Positions 34,601 to 45,973 are shown, counted from the stretch's first letter. The stretch is 64,000 nt of DNA from Cymodocea nodosa (GCA_036874045.1 JAZBRI010000008.1:9501001-9565000); one strand, 5' to 3'. The notes: generated by a model not told the origin, from the sequence alone. A program made the numbers and translations.

Positions 34601-34974
34601 TTATTTTTTTAAAATTAATGTCTTATTGTATACTTAGTTAATCTATAATATACTCTACAATCTATTTAATTTTTAACTTAATCTAAGTTAAATTTATTAA
34701 TATTTTTAATTTAAAAGTCAATGGTTAAAGTTTAACAAAAATTGATCAATTTTAAGATATTTAGATCAAAAATCAATACTTATTCAATTCCAGTAAAAAT
34801 TTTATCATCTATTTATAATGAACTAATCTTAAAGTTTATACAATTACTACCTACCATGTTTGTATTTATGGGAAGATATAAGATACCTCTGTCAACGTTT
34901 TCTTAAAATCAACAATAAGAAACAAATAATCTCCAAAAAAAAAAGAAAAAAGAAACGAAAGGACAACCACTTGG
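34601..34974. other. AT-rich intergenic DNA
   Basis: Very AT-rich with no open frame or recognisable repeat. It separates transposon sequence from the GC-rich island ahead of the purine permease gene. Confidence 0.5.
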
Positions 34975-35570
34975 TGCAATCGTAACGTCGACCACCGCCA
35001 CGATTGCGTGGGCCCTCCGCCGGGAGCGAGTCGCGTACGTACGTAACGCTCAGTCGGCTGGTTTTCCGGCGGCCGTTCGATCTCGACACAGACAAAACAC
35101 ACGCAGTAAATGTCGTGGTTGTGTGGGTGACAGACATATGTGCAGGCCACACTCGCTCACACCCGAAACAGGCATGCATGCGACGTAGCTGTGGATGCCA
35201 GCCACCCCTCCACTCTCTCCCCCTCCCTCTCTCTGCTGATCACCACCCTTACCGAAAACTCCATAGGCGGTGGTGCAGGGCAGACAAGACAGACAACAGG
35301 CACGCGCCAAATGGTGTCCATGCACCACCACAAGCGATCGTTAAGTTTAATTGCAGGGCTACACCTCATGTTTCCTTACCCTTCTCTTCGCCCTTCCTTC
35401 TCTGGTAAGTGGATTGAGAGGTCATGTTATTCTTTTTTGCATAAAGTGGTGATACACATGTAATGTGCTTGTCATTTCCTGCGCTTTCTTTCTGCAACAC
35501 AGAACGTCAGTTTCGAAGACCACCTCGGCCATGTCGCCGTCGTCCGACTGGACCTATACGCACTACTGAC
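34975..35570 (+). promoter_or_regulatory. GC-rich island upstream of the purine permease gene
   Basis: About 600 bp with many CpGs in an AT-rich background. It holds gtacgtacgtaacg near 35034, a CATGCATG (RY-type) word at 35173-35180, and a CT-rich stretch at 35200-35240 like plant Y-patches. A near-perfect intron lies at 35405-35502: GTAAGT donor, pyrimidine-rich tract and CAG acceptor, 98 bp. Open frames occur on both strands but mostly lack an ATG, and none resembles a family I know. It could be a promoter with a 5' UTR intron, a non-coding transcript, or the remains of another gene. Confidence 0.4.
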
Positions 35571-35857
35571 ACAACCTATATATATATATGGAGCAAATGT
35601 CTTTCCAAGTAAAATAGATAAAATCAAGTTTAATACTTCAATTAGTTGAACCGGTGATCTTCATGGTTTTTATCAACACTTAAATTTTAACAAACGTAAA
35701 AATCATTGTTTAAAAAATAGATAGATAAGATGAAGGTAAATGTGCATTTACAGCACATGGTTTACTAATTAAATGATAAATACCACTCTCGCCAATTTGA
35801 GTTTTGACAAAAATTACATGATTACATAGTTCTCACTGAAATTTTAAGACAGATGAC
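35571..35857. other. AT-rich proximal upstream region
   Basis: Starts with a short (ta)n run (tatatatatatgg near 35578). Otherwise it is AT-rich DNA with no open frame, up to the TATA box. Confidence 0.4.
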
Positions 35858-35865
35858 TATATAAA
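35858..35865 (+). promoter_or_regulatory. TATA box of the purine permease gene
   Basis: TATATAAA. If transcription starts about 30 bp downstream (near 35890), the ATG at 35882 would be outside the mRNA and the in-frame ATG at 35918 would be used. Confidence 0.45.
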
Positions 35866-35881
35866 TTGGAATCAATTACCA

Positions 35882-37543
35882 ATGGAAAAAATATCATTCC
35901 GTCTCTGCCCCCCATCAATGAATTCCCCTCCGGCACAGGATCAGACGACGACCGACACCACTGCCTGCGATGGCGCGGCCTCCACCGGCATGAGATTGAG
36001 GCGGTACAACCCGACCCTCATGACCGTCAACTATGCCGCTATGGTCGTGGGCTCCGTCTCCTCCAGCCTTCTTTCGCGGTTCTACTTCATGCACGGCGGC
36101 GGGAGCCTGTGGTTGTGCACGTCGGTGCAATCCATCGGCTTCCCCCTCCTCCTCTTCCCCATCTATCTCTCCCCTTCCGACTCCTCCAGACCCTTCTCCC
36201 TCTTCACTCCACTCCTCCTCTCTCTCTCCGTCCTCATCGGGTTCCTCGTCGGCCTCAACAACTTCCTTTTCTCATGGGGCATATCGTGCCTCCCCGTGTC
36301 CACCTCCTCTCTCCTCCTGTCGTCGCAGCTGGTTTTCAACTCCCTGCTCTCCGCCGTGATGGTGAAGCAGAGATTGAGGCTGTGGAACGTCAACTGCGTC
36401 GTGCTGCTGACGCTCAGCTCCGTCTTGCTGGCGGTCGGCTCCAGCCACGACATGCCTCCCGGGGTCGACAGGAAGAAGTTCTTCCTCGGGTTCTTCGCGA
36501 CGCTTGGCGCCGCTGGGCTCTTCGCCGTGTACCTACCGATCATGGAGATCGTTCTCCGACGTGTGAGGAACTACAGGTAATTCAGAACGTCTCTTGGAAT
36601 GATCGATATTTTTCGTTCCCAATCATTGTTGTGATAGATTAATACTGGAAAGTAATCAATTAATTAATTACGGGAAAATAATCAATTAATTGGAGAGCAT
36701 TGATTAGTGTAGTTTTGAAATAAATAGAGATCATGAAAATTGAAGTCACAATGCAAGCTAGAGATTTGCCAAACCATGGACAAGACATCTACTCTACCTT
36801 GAGTGTTGAAGCCCTAGATTCTTTTGTTAATGGTGTGTTTTTGCTTGAGTTTAATTTAATTAAGATCTTATAATTAAAAGGATGATATCATTGATTATGA
36901 GGTTGTAGATTTAAATTCAAATAAAAGCACTACCATCGGAAAAGACAAAAAATACTGCCAACATAATAAAAGATATATTATTGATTGCAATAGTTGAGAG
37001 GGAAGAGGTATTCTTCATTATTATAATTTTTTTGTGTTGGTGAGATTATTACTTTCCGACACTGAAACGTACACATGCAGGATGGTGATGGAGATGCAAT
37101 TCATCATGGAGGCGGCGGCGACGTTATTCTCGTTGGCCGGGATGACAGCTAATGGAGGTTTCAGGGAGCTTAGGGAGGAAAGCAAGTCGGACTTCAAGCT
37201 GGGGAGGTCCGCCTACTGGTTGACGATAGTGGCTACGGTGGTGAGCTGGCAGACGTGCTTCATGGCGACGGCCGGGTCGGTGTTCCTGACGTCATCGCTC
37301 AACAGCGGGATCTGCATGACGGCGATCCTGGCGCTGAATGTATTCGCCGGTGTAGCCGTCTTCCGGGATAACTTCGGCGGGACGAAGGCGGTGGCGACGG
37401 TGATGTGCGTGTGGGCTTTCTCGACGTACTTGTACGCGGAGCACCGGCGAAATAAGGCGGGGCTGGGGGGTGAGGAGGAAGGGGCGGCGCCGTCTACGGA
37501 GGGGAAGGAGATGGTACCGGTTCGAGATGGTGCAGTTGTGTAG
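35882..37543 (+). CDS. Purine permease (PUP family transporter), two exons
   Basis: Exon 1 is 35882-36576, exon 2 is 37081-37543. The product is 385 residues, the usual size for the family. PUPs are plant-specific plasma-membrane transporters of the drug/metabolite superfamily. They import adenine, cytokinins and related bases or alkaloids with protons. A polar N-terminus (1-42) precedes about ten hydrophobic segments. Family blocks: YNPTLMTVNYAAMVVGSVSS (42-61), GGGSLWLCTSVQSIGFPLLL (72-91), the SSQLVFNSLL block with NCVVLLTLSSVLLA (147-184), FATLGAAGLFAVYLPIMEIV (205-224). After the splice come MVMEMQFIMEAAATLFSLAG (233-252), WQTCFMATAGSVFLTSSLNS and ICMTAILALNVFAGVAVFRD. The tail is polar. 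Codon 232 (Arg) is split by the intron at the position common in this family. No stops. An alternative start is M13 at 35918. The substrate cannot be read from sequence. Confidence 0.95.
36577..37080 (+). other. Intron of the purine permease gene
   Basis: 504 bp, GTAATT donor and ACATGCAG acceptor. It is much more AT-rich than the exons. It splits an AG|G arginine codon (phase 2), and joining the exons restores NYRMVMEMQ, a family hallmark. Confidence 0.92.
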
Positions 37544-37613
37544 GACTTGTTTGGTGGTGTCTTTTTCTTTTTTTAATAACAGTAATTGTTGTGTTTACAA
37601 ATATTAGAATTCC

Positions 37614-37619
37614 AATAAA
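37614..37619 (+). terminator. Polyadenylation signal of the purine permease gene
   Basis: AATAAA, 71 bp after the TAG stop, preceded by T-rich sequence, as expected for a plant near-upstream element. Confidence 0.55.
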
Positions 37620-38530
37620 AATTATTTTTAGGGCATGTATGGGAAAGGAATATTTTCATTTTATGTCATGGTGCCGATTAAATATGTCATGGTGGCAATC
37701 TTCTTGTTTCCTGGGATCTTGATCATTATATTATCAGAAGTTTGCAAAATTTTATCTTGTACCTTGTGTCCCTACCATTCTTCAATTATTTGTTTTTTTT
37801 CGTGCAAATCTTTTTTTTTCTGAGATCGGAACTTAACTTTTATTGGGAATTTTTTTAAAAGTATCTCTACAAATTTTATGAATACACGAGAGAATAGAAC
37901 CATATGAATTTTAAGAATATTTTTGTTTTTTGAAAATAATCGATTACATTGCCTTGATTACTTTTGTTATTAAGTACTTTAAAAAATTAAGAAAGATTAT
38001 CTACATAAACGGTTTTTGGTAATCCTAAAACGTCTTTATCAGAGAAGATTTATTATATTATTTTATTATTTGTTTATCTCTATGTATGTATGTTTTTAAA
38101 GAGTTTATTTTGAAAAATGTAAAGTCAGTTTCGCTCGCATATTGGTCTTATTACATCTTGTAAGATCAATAAAAGAAAAGGCATTCACTTCAAGTTGGAA
38201 GAAAAACATCACTATTGTAAATTAAAAAAACAAGAACTTGCACGAAGGATGATCGCCTTTGTAAATGTAAAGATAACACCATCTTAGAAAATATAAAGAT
38301 GTAATTTATGGAGATAAAAAATGTATTTCTAAAGTTTGAAATGACATCACTAATAACAAGATAGTGCATGCAGTAGTTATTATTTCAATTAAGGGAAATG
38401 AAATTCTAGACTTAAATCACATAAAAACAAAACATTATTAAAAAAGTTTAACATGACATTATAGTCAAAAGAAAAATCAATAATAAAAACCAAAAATAAG
38501 ATAACGGAAGTGTTTGAAAAAAAGAGGAAT
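37620..38530. other. AT-rich intergenic DNA downstream of the purine permease
   Basis: No gene or repeat recognised. A short open frame at 37635-37823 is hydrophobic only because the DNA is T-rich. Confidence 0.45.
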
Positions 38531-38539
38531 GAGTACTTT

Positions 38540-40908
38540 GTAGTTTACATGACATTATTAATTAACTTCATGTGGATGAACCGCAACATGTAGGTGATTT
38601 TTTCTCTTGGTGTGACAATAAATTAGCTAAGGGCAGGAAGAAAATATTGATGACTAGGTACAACAATGAAATAGATGCCTTCTTTAACTTGTGGAGCATC
38701 AAGCATAGATGTTTTATGATCATGCCCCTAAGGTTTTAAAGGAAAGGCAACTCACCAACTTGGGTCCTCCCTTCAAGTTGCGTGTGTCGTGTACTCATGA
38801 AGATTTTTGAAGTTTGATTGAACATAAATGGGGATTGCTACAAGAACAATGCCCTATCCACAACCTCAGATGTAAATTGCTTTATTTGAAATTTTGCCTA
38901 AGGCATGGAAGAAAGAAAAGGAATAACTTGTTGCTAGAAATTGGATCATCGAAATCAATGGCTTGTTTGTGTATATTTTTTGTTGAGAAATGATAAAAAT
39001 AGTGAGAAATGAAAATAGCAAGATATGACAAAAAATATAAGGTTATTTATGTATTAGAGGAAATAATCGAAAAATGAAAAAGAGATGTTTGTGTAGTTGT
39101 AGGAAATGATTGGAAATGTATTATTTAATAATTTTTAAAATATTAAATAATAAATTGATAAAAATTACTATTATCTTGATAAAAATGATAAGAAATTAAA
39201 ATTTTAATAATAAATTAAAAGTATTATATTTGAAAAGTAATATTTTAAATATTATAGTATTATTAACATTTCATTAAATATAGATGTAACATGTGAAATA
39301 ATTTATTTGTAATTAACATAAACAACATTATTCATTATAATTTATTTTTTTTTAGAAATAATATATTAATGTATTATTTAATATTACTAAGTTGTGTTGG
39401 AATTAATGTTACTTATTTAACATATTATTAAGTTGCTGAGTATGTTAATGTATTATTTATTCTTATAACATTAATGTTATTATATTTCAATGTATTATAA
39501 TCTAGTATCATTCTTCAACATTATTTTTTATTTTAATCTATTATAGTTATAATATGTTATTATTTATTTATTATTATACTTTAATTTATTATAATTATAT
39601 TGATAATTATATATTATAAGTATATATCATTTCTTGTTGTTTCTAAAAAGATGAGGTGCAAAACGACGAAAATGTTTTCTTTAATATGAAAGGAAATGAC
39701 AAGAAATCATCTCCTCCTATTTTTATTGGCACAAACATAAGAAATGATAAGCAAACTTTTTCCATTATTTATTTTCCCCTCATTTCTTGTTATTTCTCGA
39801 TTGTACAACCCCCCCTCCCCAAGCTTCAATAGGAATGGAATTAGGATGCATACAAATAATTAAAATGTTAGAATAAAGAATTTCTAATGAATGTTCAATA
39901 GTAAGAAATTTTCCTTACCCAAAAGACAAAGCTAAATAGGTTTAAGAAGGGTGACAAAAATATCAAATATTTTCATATTATTATCAACAAGAGGGCTAGA
40001 GTTAGTTTCTTTGAGACTAAGATCTCCAAAATATCCTCCATAGGGAGATTAAATTTTGAGGTAAATGTTCCTTTCAAAATCTTAGATCGCAACAAGAAGA
40101 CTCTAGATCTACACTTATTCCTAGTATGATACAAGATCAAGACAATCAGGAGATTTCTCGTATCCTTGATGAACAAGAAATTAGAGATATTATTTTTGCT
40201 ATGGAGAAAAATAAGTCAACCAACCTTGATGATTTTTTAGCAAATTTTTATCAATATAATTGGGATATTATTATGGCTCACATATGTGGCCTAAGAAATC
40301 TACCTTTTTGGCTCTTATTTCTAGGAAAGGTTTGTCTTGAAGATTTTAAAGATTTTAGAGTAATAAGCTTGTGTAATGTCAAATATAAAATTATCTCCAA
40401 GATTCTTAATGGTAGCTTGTTAAAGTTTATGAAGAAATTAATATCCCTCTCCTGCGGTGCTTTCACAAAGAGAAGAAGTATTTTTGATAATGTGGTCATA
40501 TCTCAAGTACTTATTCAAAGCATTGATAGAGGATTCAAAGGAAGAAATGTGGTTTTGAATTTAAGACTTGTAGAAGGCCTATGACAAATTTGATTGACAT
40601 GTTATCTTTAAGGTCCTTCAAAAGTTTGGAAAAGTTATCAAATTACTTAAGGGTTGTAATAAAGGCAATTGTTTCTCAATTTTATTCAATGGGGTGTTAT
40701 CTAATTTTTTCTTCCTAGGGCCTTACATATAGAGACCCCATCTCTCCTAGTCTTTTCATTCTCATAGAGGAAATCTTGTTTAGAAGTATAAAAAATTTGG
40801 TGGACAAAAGATGAATCAATCCTTACAATATTGGTAATAACAACTTTATTCTCTCACATTTGTTGCATGTGAATGACACTATTTTGTTTATGAATGATAG
40901 GAAGAGTA
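38540..40908 (+). pseudogene. LINE (L1-type) remnant: endonuclease end and reverse transcriptase, interrupted
   Basis: Part one (38540-38960) gives LHVDEPQHVGDFFSWCDNKL and RKKILMTRYNNEIDAFFNLW, the end of the endonuclease, then PPFKLRV..THEDF..LIEHKWG and KLLYLKFCLRHGRKKRNNLL from the linker. It is broken by an inserted sequence (38961-39815). Part two (about 39910-40908) has LNRFKKGDKNIKYFHIIINK, then ISRILDEQEIRDIIFAMEKN, FKDFRVISLCNVKYKIISKI, GAFTKRRSIFDNVVISQVLI, and after stops the LRQGDPLSP-like 'gagaccccatctctcctag' region. It ends near LLHVNDTILF (the catalytic DD box), where a copia LTR begins. LINEs copy their own RNA at the target site. This copy is dead. Confidence 0.85.
38961..39815. 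mobile_element. AT-rich insertion in the LINE, possibly a non-autonomous DNA transposon
   Basis: About 850 bp inserted between two parts of one LINE. The left side has ggcttgtttgtg, then repeated gagaaatgataaaaatag words; the right side has the inverted counterparts (tttttccattattt, catttcttgttatttctcg) ahead of a C-rich end. The middle is almost pure A and T (39120-39640). The terminal repeats are weak and the target duplication is not clear. Confidence 0.35.
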
Positions 40909-41188
40909 TGAAAGAACCTCTATGCTTTAATAATATAAAAACTTATGTAAGGATAATTATATATTTCACAAGTGTAGATGAAGAGTCATGAAGATAGAAT
41001 TTATAGTTGAGCAGAAGTAATTTTAGATAGCAATAGTTTGAAAGACTATCTAGATTGGACAATGACTTAAGAAGATAAGTATCTGAAATCATTAATGGAT
41101 GGTAAGTTCTGTGAAGGATAGAATGTCAGAAGCATCCAACTTAACAAATTTCTAACTTGTCAGATGTTTGAATTCTAGGTAAAACTAT

Positions 41189-41560
41189 GCACAAACACAA
41201 TGAAGTAAGTTCATAAAGTTTACCCAAACTTAAAGAACTTAAGAGAACTTAATGCACAAACACAATGGAATAAGTTTGTGTAGTTTACTCAAACTCAATG
41301 AACGAGAACTTTATACATAAACACAATAGAGTAAGTTTGTGAAGTTTAATCAAACTTAAGAGAACTTAGTGCATAAATACAATAGAGTAAGTTCATGGGG
41401 TTTAACCCAAACTCAACGAACTTAAAGTATACTATGCACAAATGCAACTGTGTAAGTTTTTGGGGTTTATTTAAACTCAATGAACTAAGAGAATATAGTG
41501 TAATATATGTAATGAAGTTTGTGGAGTTTAGCCAAACTCAACGAACTTAGTATTGATGTA
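41189..41560 (+). repeat. Tandem array, unit about 62 bp, 5-6 copies, each with a palindrome
   Basis: Unit starts near 41189, 41254, 41315, 41371, 41436 and 41498 (gcacaaacacaatgg-like), followed by aagtttgtggagttta and taaactcaacgaactta. Each unit can therefore form a hairpin. Units differ in length (57-65 bp). Degenerate units continue to about 41720. Confidence 0.8.
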
Positions 41561-41934
41561 GAACTAATAAGTGTAAACCTAATGGAATAGGCTCATAAGG
41601 TTTACACAATCATAATGAAGGGCTCATTATGTTCATATAAACTCAATAGAATAAGTTTGGTGTGTTTACTCAAAGAAATTATTGACTAAAAAGGAAAAGT
41701 CTAAACGCAATAGAGTAATTTTGTTATATTTGAATGAACTCCATGGATATACTATATTTTAGTCAATTAAAGATTATTTCTATAAATTTAGTTGATCGTT
41801 GGAGAATTAGTACATAAAGAACATATACACATAGAAAGCAAAGAATAAATTAAGAAAGTCACAATGCATAAGTTACAATATTCAAGAAAATTAAAATCAG
41901 AATATTAATAAAGCTCTTCACACACTTAAAGTCT

Positions 41935-42150
41935 GATTTAACAAGAATCATTGGTTTGTGGCTTCAACTTGAAAGCTACACACCTCAATTGTTGGTTCAT
42001 GGCTTTGACCTAAAAGCCTCACATTTGGTTGGTTCAAAGCTTCAACTAAAAAGCTCACGATTGGTGAGTTAGAGCTTCAACTAGAAAGCTCGTGTTTGAG
42101 CTTCAACCTAAAAGCTCATTAATGTTAGTTTTTACTTCGACCTAAAAGTA
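41935..42150 (+). repeat. Short repeats with agcttcaacNNaaaagct hairpins
   Basis: Four to five spaced copies of (a)gcttcaacctaaaagct, about 40-45 bp apart, in the 3' part of the copia LTR. A similar but reversed pattern is near 59330-59350. Confidence 0.65.
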
Positions 42151-42379
42151 AGTGATTGTAAATTGAACTTAGTGAAGCCTAAGTCAAGTTTAAAGGTGAA
42201 CTAGTCGTTAGTGATAAACTACCTAAAATTCCTTATGTTTTATTATTTATTGTACATGCTATCATTAATTTTGTAGTGATTGTTAAATTTAATTATCTTA
42301 TTGATTAAGTTAAAAATTATTTAAAAATATACACTTCACCATTCACTCCTCTTCTAGTGAGTTATACAATCCTAATAAT

Positions 42380-42390
42380 TGATATCAAAG
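42380..42390 (+). other. Primer binding site (initiator tRNA-Met type)
   Basis: TGATATCAAAG, a decayed form of TGGTATCAGAG, two bases after the LTR end. This is the standard copia primer site, and the changes are all G to A. Confidence 0.75.
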
Positions 42391-42429
42391 TAGGTAAATC
42401 CCTATAAAGATCTAATCATCTGAAACTTA

Positions 42430-43200
42430 TGATTTTTCACTCTAGAGAAAGTTAGAATGTTCATCATCCTCCTATTTGATAGTACTAATTATAGTTACTA
42501 AAAGAATATGATAGAATGTTTCCTTAAGAGCTTAGATGTGAGACTTTAAAAATTGGTAGTCCTAGGAGCTCCTCTTCCAACCAATCATAAGGATGATTAG
42601 GCTAGGGAGGATGAGAGAATTATCCATATGGAGGCTTAAGGTTTGAAAATCATTTATTGTGCTTTAATTATTGAAAAGAATAAAGTATGTACATGTAAAT
42701 CTACTCATGAGGCTTGAAATACTTTTTAGATTACTTATGAAGGTATCAGCTAAGTAAGAGATATAAAAATTAGTATCCTTTTGAAAAAATATGAATTATT
42801 TAAAATACATGATAATGAGACTATTACGGATATGTTTTCAAGATTCAAAAAAGTTATTAATAACCTAAGAGGTCTAGGAAAAGAGTTTTCTATTTGTGAA
42901 TATGCATAAAAAATCCTAAGGAGCTTAACCATGGAGTGGAAATAAATGTCCATGTCAATCCAAGATTCCAAGGACCTCAACACATACTCTATGGAGGATT
43001 TGATGGGCAATCTTCTTGCCCATGAAGTTCAAATGGACTAGAGGGAAGAGGAAAGAGTTGCTGAAAGAAAATCTAAAAGGAAGAAAGAAATAGTCTTCCC
43101 TTCAACTAAGGAGCCACAAAGCTTAAAAGAAGATGAAGTACTTTGCTACTAAGAAATTTCAAAAATATGATGAAGAAAGACAACAAGGTTGGTGTCTTGT
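42430..43200 (+). pseudogene. Copia gag remnant, plus strand
   Basis: A gag frame with stops: a STNYSY..KNMIECFLKSLD block, then VRDIKISILLKKYELFKIHD near 42757-42815, DMFSRFKKVINNLRGLGKEF at 42831-42890, IQDSKDLNTYSMEDLMGNLL at 42958-43017, LAHEVQMD, and a basic tail. The DSKDLN..AHEVQM part is the same as in the minus-strand copia at 17780-17870, so both belong to one family. The frame ends at about 43200 where a minus-strand gypsy LTR starts. Confidence 0.82.
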
Positions 43201-43844
43201 CAGCTTAAACTAGTTTTTTTAAGGAAACAAGCAATTCTCAAATGAAATTTAAATTTAGTAAATTTGTTTGTTTAATATACTGCAAGTACACAACATTAGT
43301 TGTAAAAAGTGTGCAAGAATAGGTTGAACCATAGGGAGTAATTAGAATCAGATTCTAGGGTGCTTTGAAATGAGTTTAGTATTTTACTAATGAAACCTCT
43401 CACTCTATTAAGTTATTGCTTAACTCAACAGACTAAGTTTGTTGAGCTAATAAATAATTCAATGGACTATCCTCGTTAAGTTACAGATAACTCAACGAAT
43501 AGGTCCATGACTTACTTTTACTATAGTTTTTACACTTAAATTCAACCATCCATTAGGCAATCTGAGAGAATGCAAACAACACACTTACGCTCTCTAATTG
43601 CTACTTATATCAAATTTAACAATGAATAGATTTAGCGCATCCAAATAAACTCAAATAGCAAATAGTCAATGCATGATTTTAGAGATTTAAACTAATTAGT
43701 TTCAAAATAAAGTTATACAATTTCATACTAGACTAAAATAAAATAAATACACAACATTTAACAATTACAAACAAACAATATATACATAGAACATAATAAA
43801 TACATGGATGTACACATAAATGTTAATGTTCTTTAAGGTGGATG

Positions 43845-45478
43845 ATTGATGAATGACAAGCTCTCTATTGAAAATCAAAGACCTACATGTGATGCAATTA
43901 CACCTTTGAAGATTTAAATACTTATTGTCAAGAGCTTATTTCCCTACTAGATTATGAACCTAGACCTTTGTAGAATGAACTCCTCTTTAGTAAATCGACA
44001 TCAACTTGACACCAAGGCTAAATGCTTTAATCATTTTCTAAGAGATGAATCAGTGCTTGGTAAAGAAACATTTCCTTCCTATGATACGATCACTTTGTAG
44101 TAATTGTTAGTCACCATGGTTTGATTGGAATCGACTCGACTTTGGAAAAATATCTCTACAAACCTACGATGAATAGTGGTTGGCGGTGGAAGAAAGATAT
44201 CTTAAGGAATGTTGATGCTTTCTACAATGAGTGTGGTTATTTTCTCTCCCCTCCTTTTCTTGATTCCTTTCAATCCATTTATATTTCTTTTCAATAATAA
44301 CTGCTGACGCCAAAATGATTGGTTATTTTCTCTCAATTGATGAATGACAAGCTCTCTATTAAAAATCAAAGACATCTAACACTACATGTGATGCAATTAC
44401 ACATTTGAAAATTTAAACACTTATTTTCAAGAGCTTATTTCCCTACTAGATTGTGAACCTAGACCTTTGTAGAATGAACTCCTCTTTAGTAAATCGACAT
44501 CAACCTGACACTAAGGAGGTGTTTGTGCACCCAGAAAATGGTGGAAAACGTCAGAAAGGAAAATGGCGAAAAATTTTCCACCATTTTCTAGGTGTTTGTG
44601 TACCAAATGATTTTCCATCATTTTTCGCCATTTTCCCTTGGTATATAAGAAAAATTTTCTTTCGTTTTCCTACTTTCTGATATCTGAAACTGATGGAAAA
44701 TGAAGAAAAAGAAAATATGAATTATCACAGAATATATTAACAATATGCAATTTTAATATAGAAATTATTTATATCTTTAATAGATGAAAATTGATATTAT
44801 GAGAGATATGTGGAATAATAAAGATGTGTAAAATATATTTTATATTGTAACAATTATTATAAATGACTTTATCTTATATTATCTATAATAAATTTTGTTA
44901 TTCTCTATCTTATAGATAAATACAAAAAATATTTAATTTATTAATTTTAATATTTTTATTTTGTGAATAAATATATATTTTTTATATTTTATGATTTTTC
45001 ATCATTTTCTGTTCTATACACAAATACATGTATTTCAAATTACATCATTTTATGTTATGTGCACAAACACCTTGATTTTCTACTGATTTTCCGTTACTTT
45101 CTGTCATTTTCTGTGATATTCTGTCATTTTCTTTACACCATTTTCCAATACACAAACACCCCCTAAGGCTAAATGCTTTAATCATTTTCTAAGAGATGAA
45201 TCAGTGCTTGGTAAAGAAACATTTTCTTCCTATGACATGATCACTTTGCAATAATTGTCAATCACCATGGTTTGATTGGAATCGACTCGACTTTGGAAAA
45301 ATATCTCTACAAGCCTACGATGAATAGTGGTTGGTAGTGGAAGGAAGATATCTTAAGGAACATTTGATGCTTTCTACAATGAGTGTAGTTATTTTCTCTC
45401 TCCTCCTTTTCTTATTCCTTTCAATCCTTTTATATTTCTTTTCAATAATAACTGCTAACACCAAAATGACTGGTTAGA
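43845..45478. repeat. 491-bp tandem duplication inside the LTR
   Basis: The block starting attgatgaatgacaagctctc at 43845 starts again at 44336. Copy one ends near 44335. Copy two runs to about 45478 but is split by the MITE at 44515-45163; without it, its length is also about 490 bp. The copies differ at scattered positions and by a short insertion (near 44370), so the duplication predates the MITE insertion. Confidence 0.88.
44515..45163. mobile_element. MITE, PIF/Harbinger (Tourist)-like, 649 bp
   Basis: Inverted ends GGAGGTGTTTGTG (44515) and, reversed, GGGGGTGTTTGTG (45163), followed on both sides by an AAAATGG word. Flanked by TAA (44512-44514 and 45164-45166), the target preference of PIF/Harbinger elements. 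Comparison with the first duplication copy near 44020 shows the uninterrupted target. A second, inner pair of the same ends lies at about 44589 (aggtgtttgtgtacc) and 45058-45071 (reversed), so the ends are doubled. No coding capacity. Confidence 0.82.
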
Positions 45479-45973
45479 TTCTTTTTTCCTACACATCAAT
45501 GGCCGTAATTACTCCTTTGTTTCACAATAGAGATCATAGGTGTGAATTATGCAACATGGTTTTCTTATGCATTTCTTATAATTGCTTATAATTGCATATT
45601 AAATACAATAACTGGTTCATAAAGTTAACATAACTCAATAGACTAATTTTGTTAGGTTAACTGCTAACTCAATAGACTATCTTTGTTGAGTTACCGTGTA
45701 ACTCAATGAACTTGTTCAGTCTTGTAGTTTAGTAATATAATAGAACAATTTATATAAATACTACATAGGCGTAAACAACATTTAATAATATATAAAAGGG
45801 AAATTTTGAAATAATTTCGAAATGATACTTAATTAACATTAATTTCTTGAAATTATGCATATTCTTTAATTAAGTAAATGTAACATAATGGCCTAATTCT
45901 TATCTAATAGCTAAATAACATGCCATTAACCATTCATTAAGCTCTAATATTATGTATTTTTTCATTCTAAGCA

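Larger units (their letters stand above)
40909..42377 (+). mobile_element. Copia 5' LTR (1469 bp), plus strand
   Basis: Starts TGAAAGAACC within the LINE RT and ends ..CCTAATA (CA decayed to TA) next to a tRNA-Met-type primer site. The 3' end has the copia signature 'ttcaccattcactcctcttc'. It is homologous to the solo LTR on the minus strand at 59078-60637, which confirms both ends. It contains a 62-bp tandem array (41189-41560) and a second, about 45-bp repeat (41935-42150). Confidence 0.8.
43205..45973 (-). mobile_element. 3' LTR of a minus-strand TGTTTAG-family element, enlarged by duplication and a MITE
   Basis: On the minus strand it starts TGCTTAGAATG (rc at 45973), directly after a purine tract 'aaatttaggtatgtgagaag'. 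It ends in the U5 block, whose 'gtacttgcagta' lies (rc) near 43280. The left boundary is approximate. It contains the R region twice (491-bp tandem duplication) and a 649-bp MITE. Without these it would be about 1.6 kb, like LTR C and D. Confidence 0.8.

Noticed and set aside
34866-35463. Six overlapping frames of 70-134 codons in the GC-rich island
   Set aside because: High GC removes stops by chance. Most start at GTG or TTG, contradict each other, and none has recognisable domains.
36033-36543. Long frames on both strands within the purine permease exon 1
   Set aside because: By-products of GC-rich codons in the real exon. No family resemblance.
35866-36642. A 258-codon frame overlapping exon 1 of the purine permease
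   Set aside because: It starts at TTG, runs in another frame of the GC-rich exon, is rich in Arg/His/Pro, and continues into the intron. The +35882 frame has the family motifs.
41189-41560. CRISPR array
   Set aside because: Units are contiguous and degenerate with no unique spacers, inside a plant LTR.
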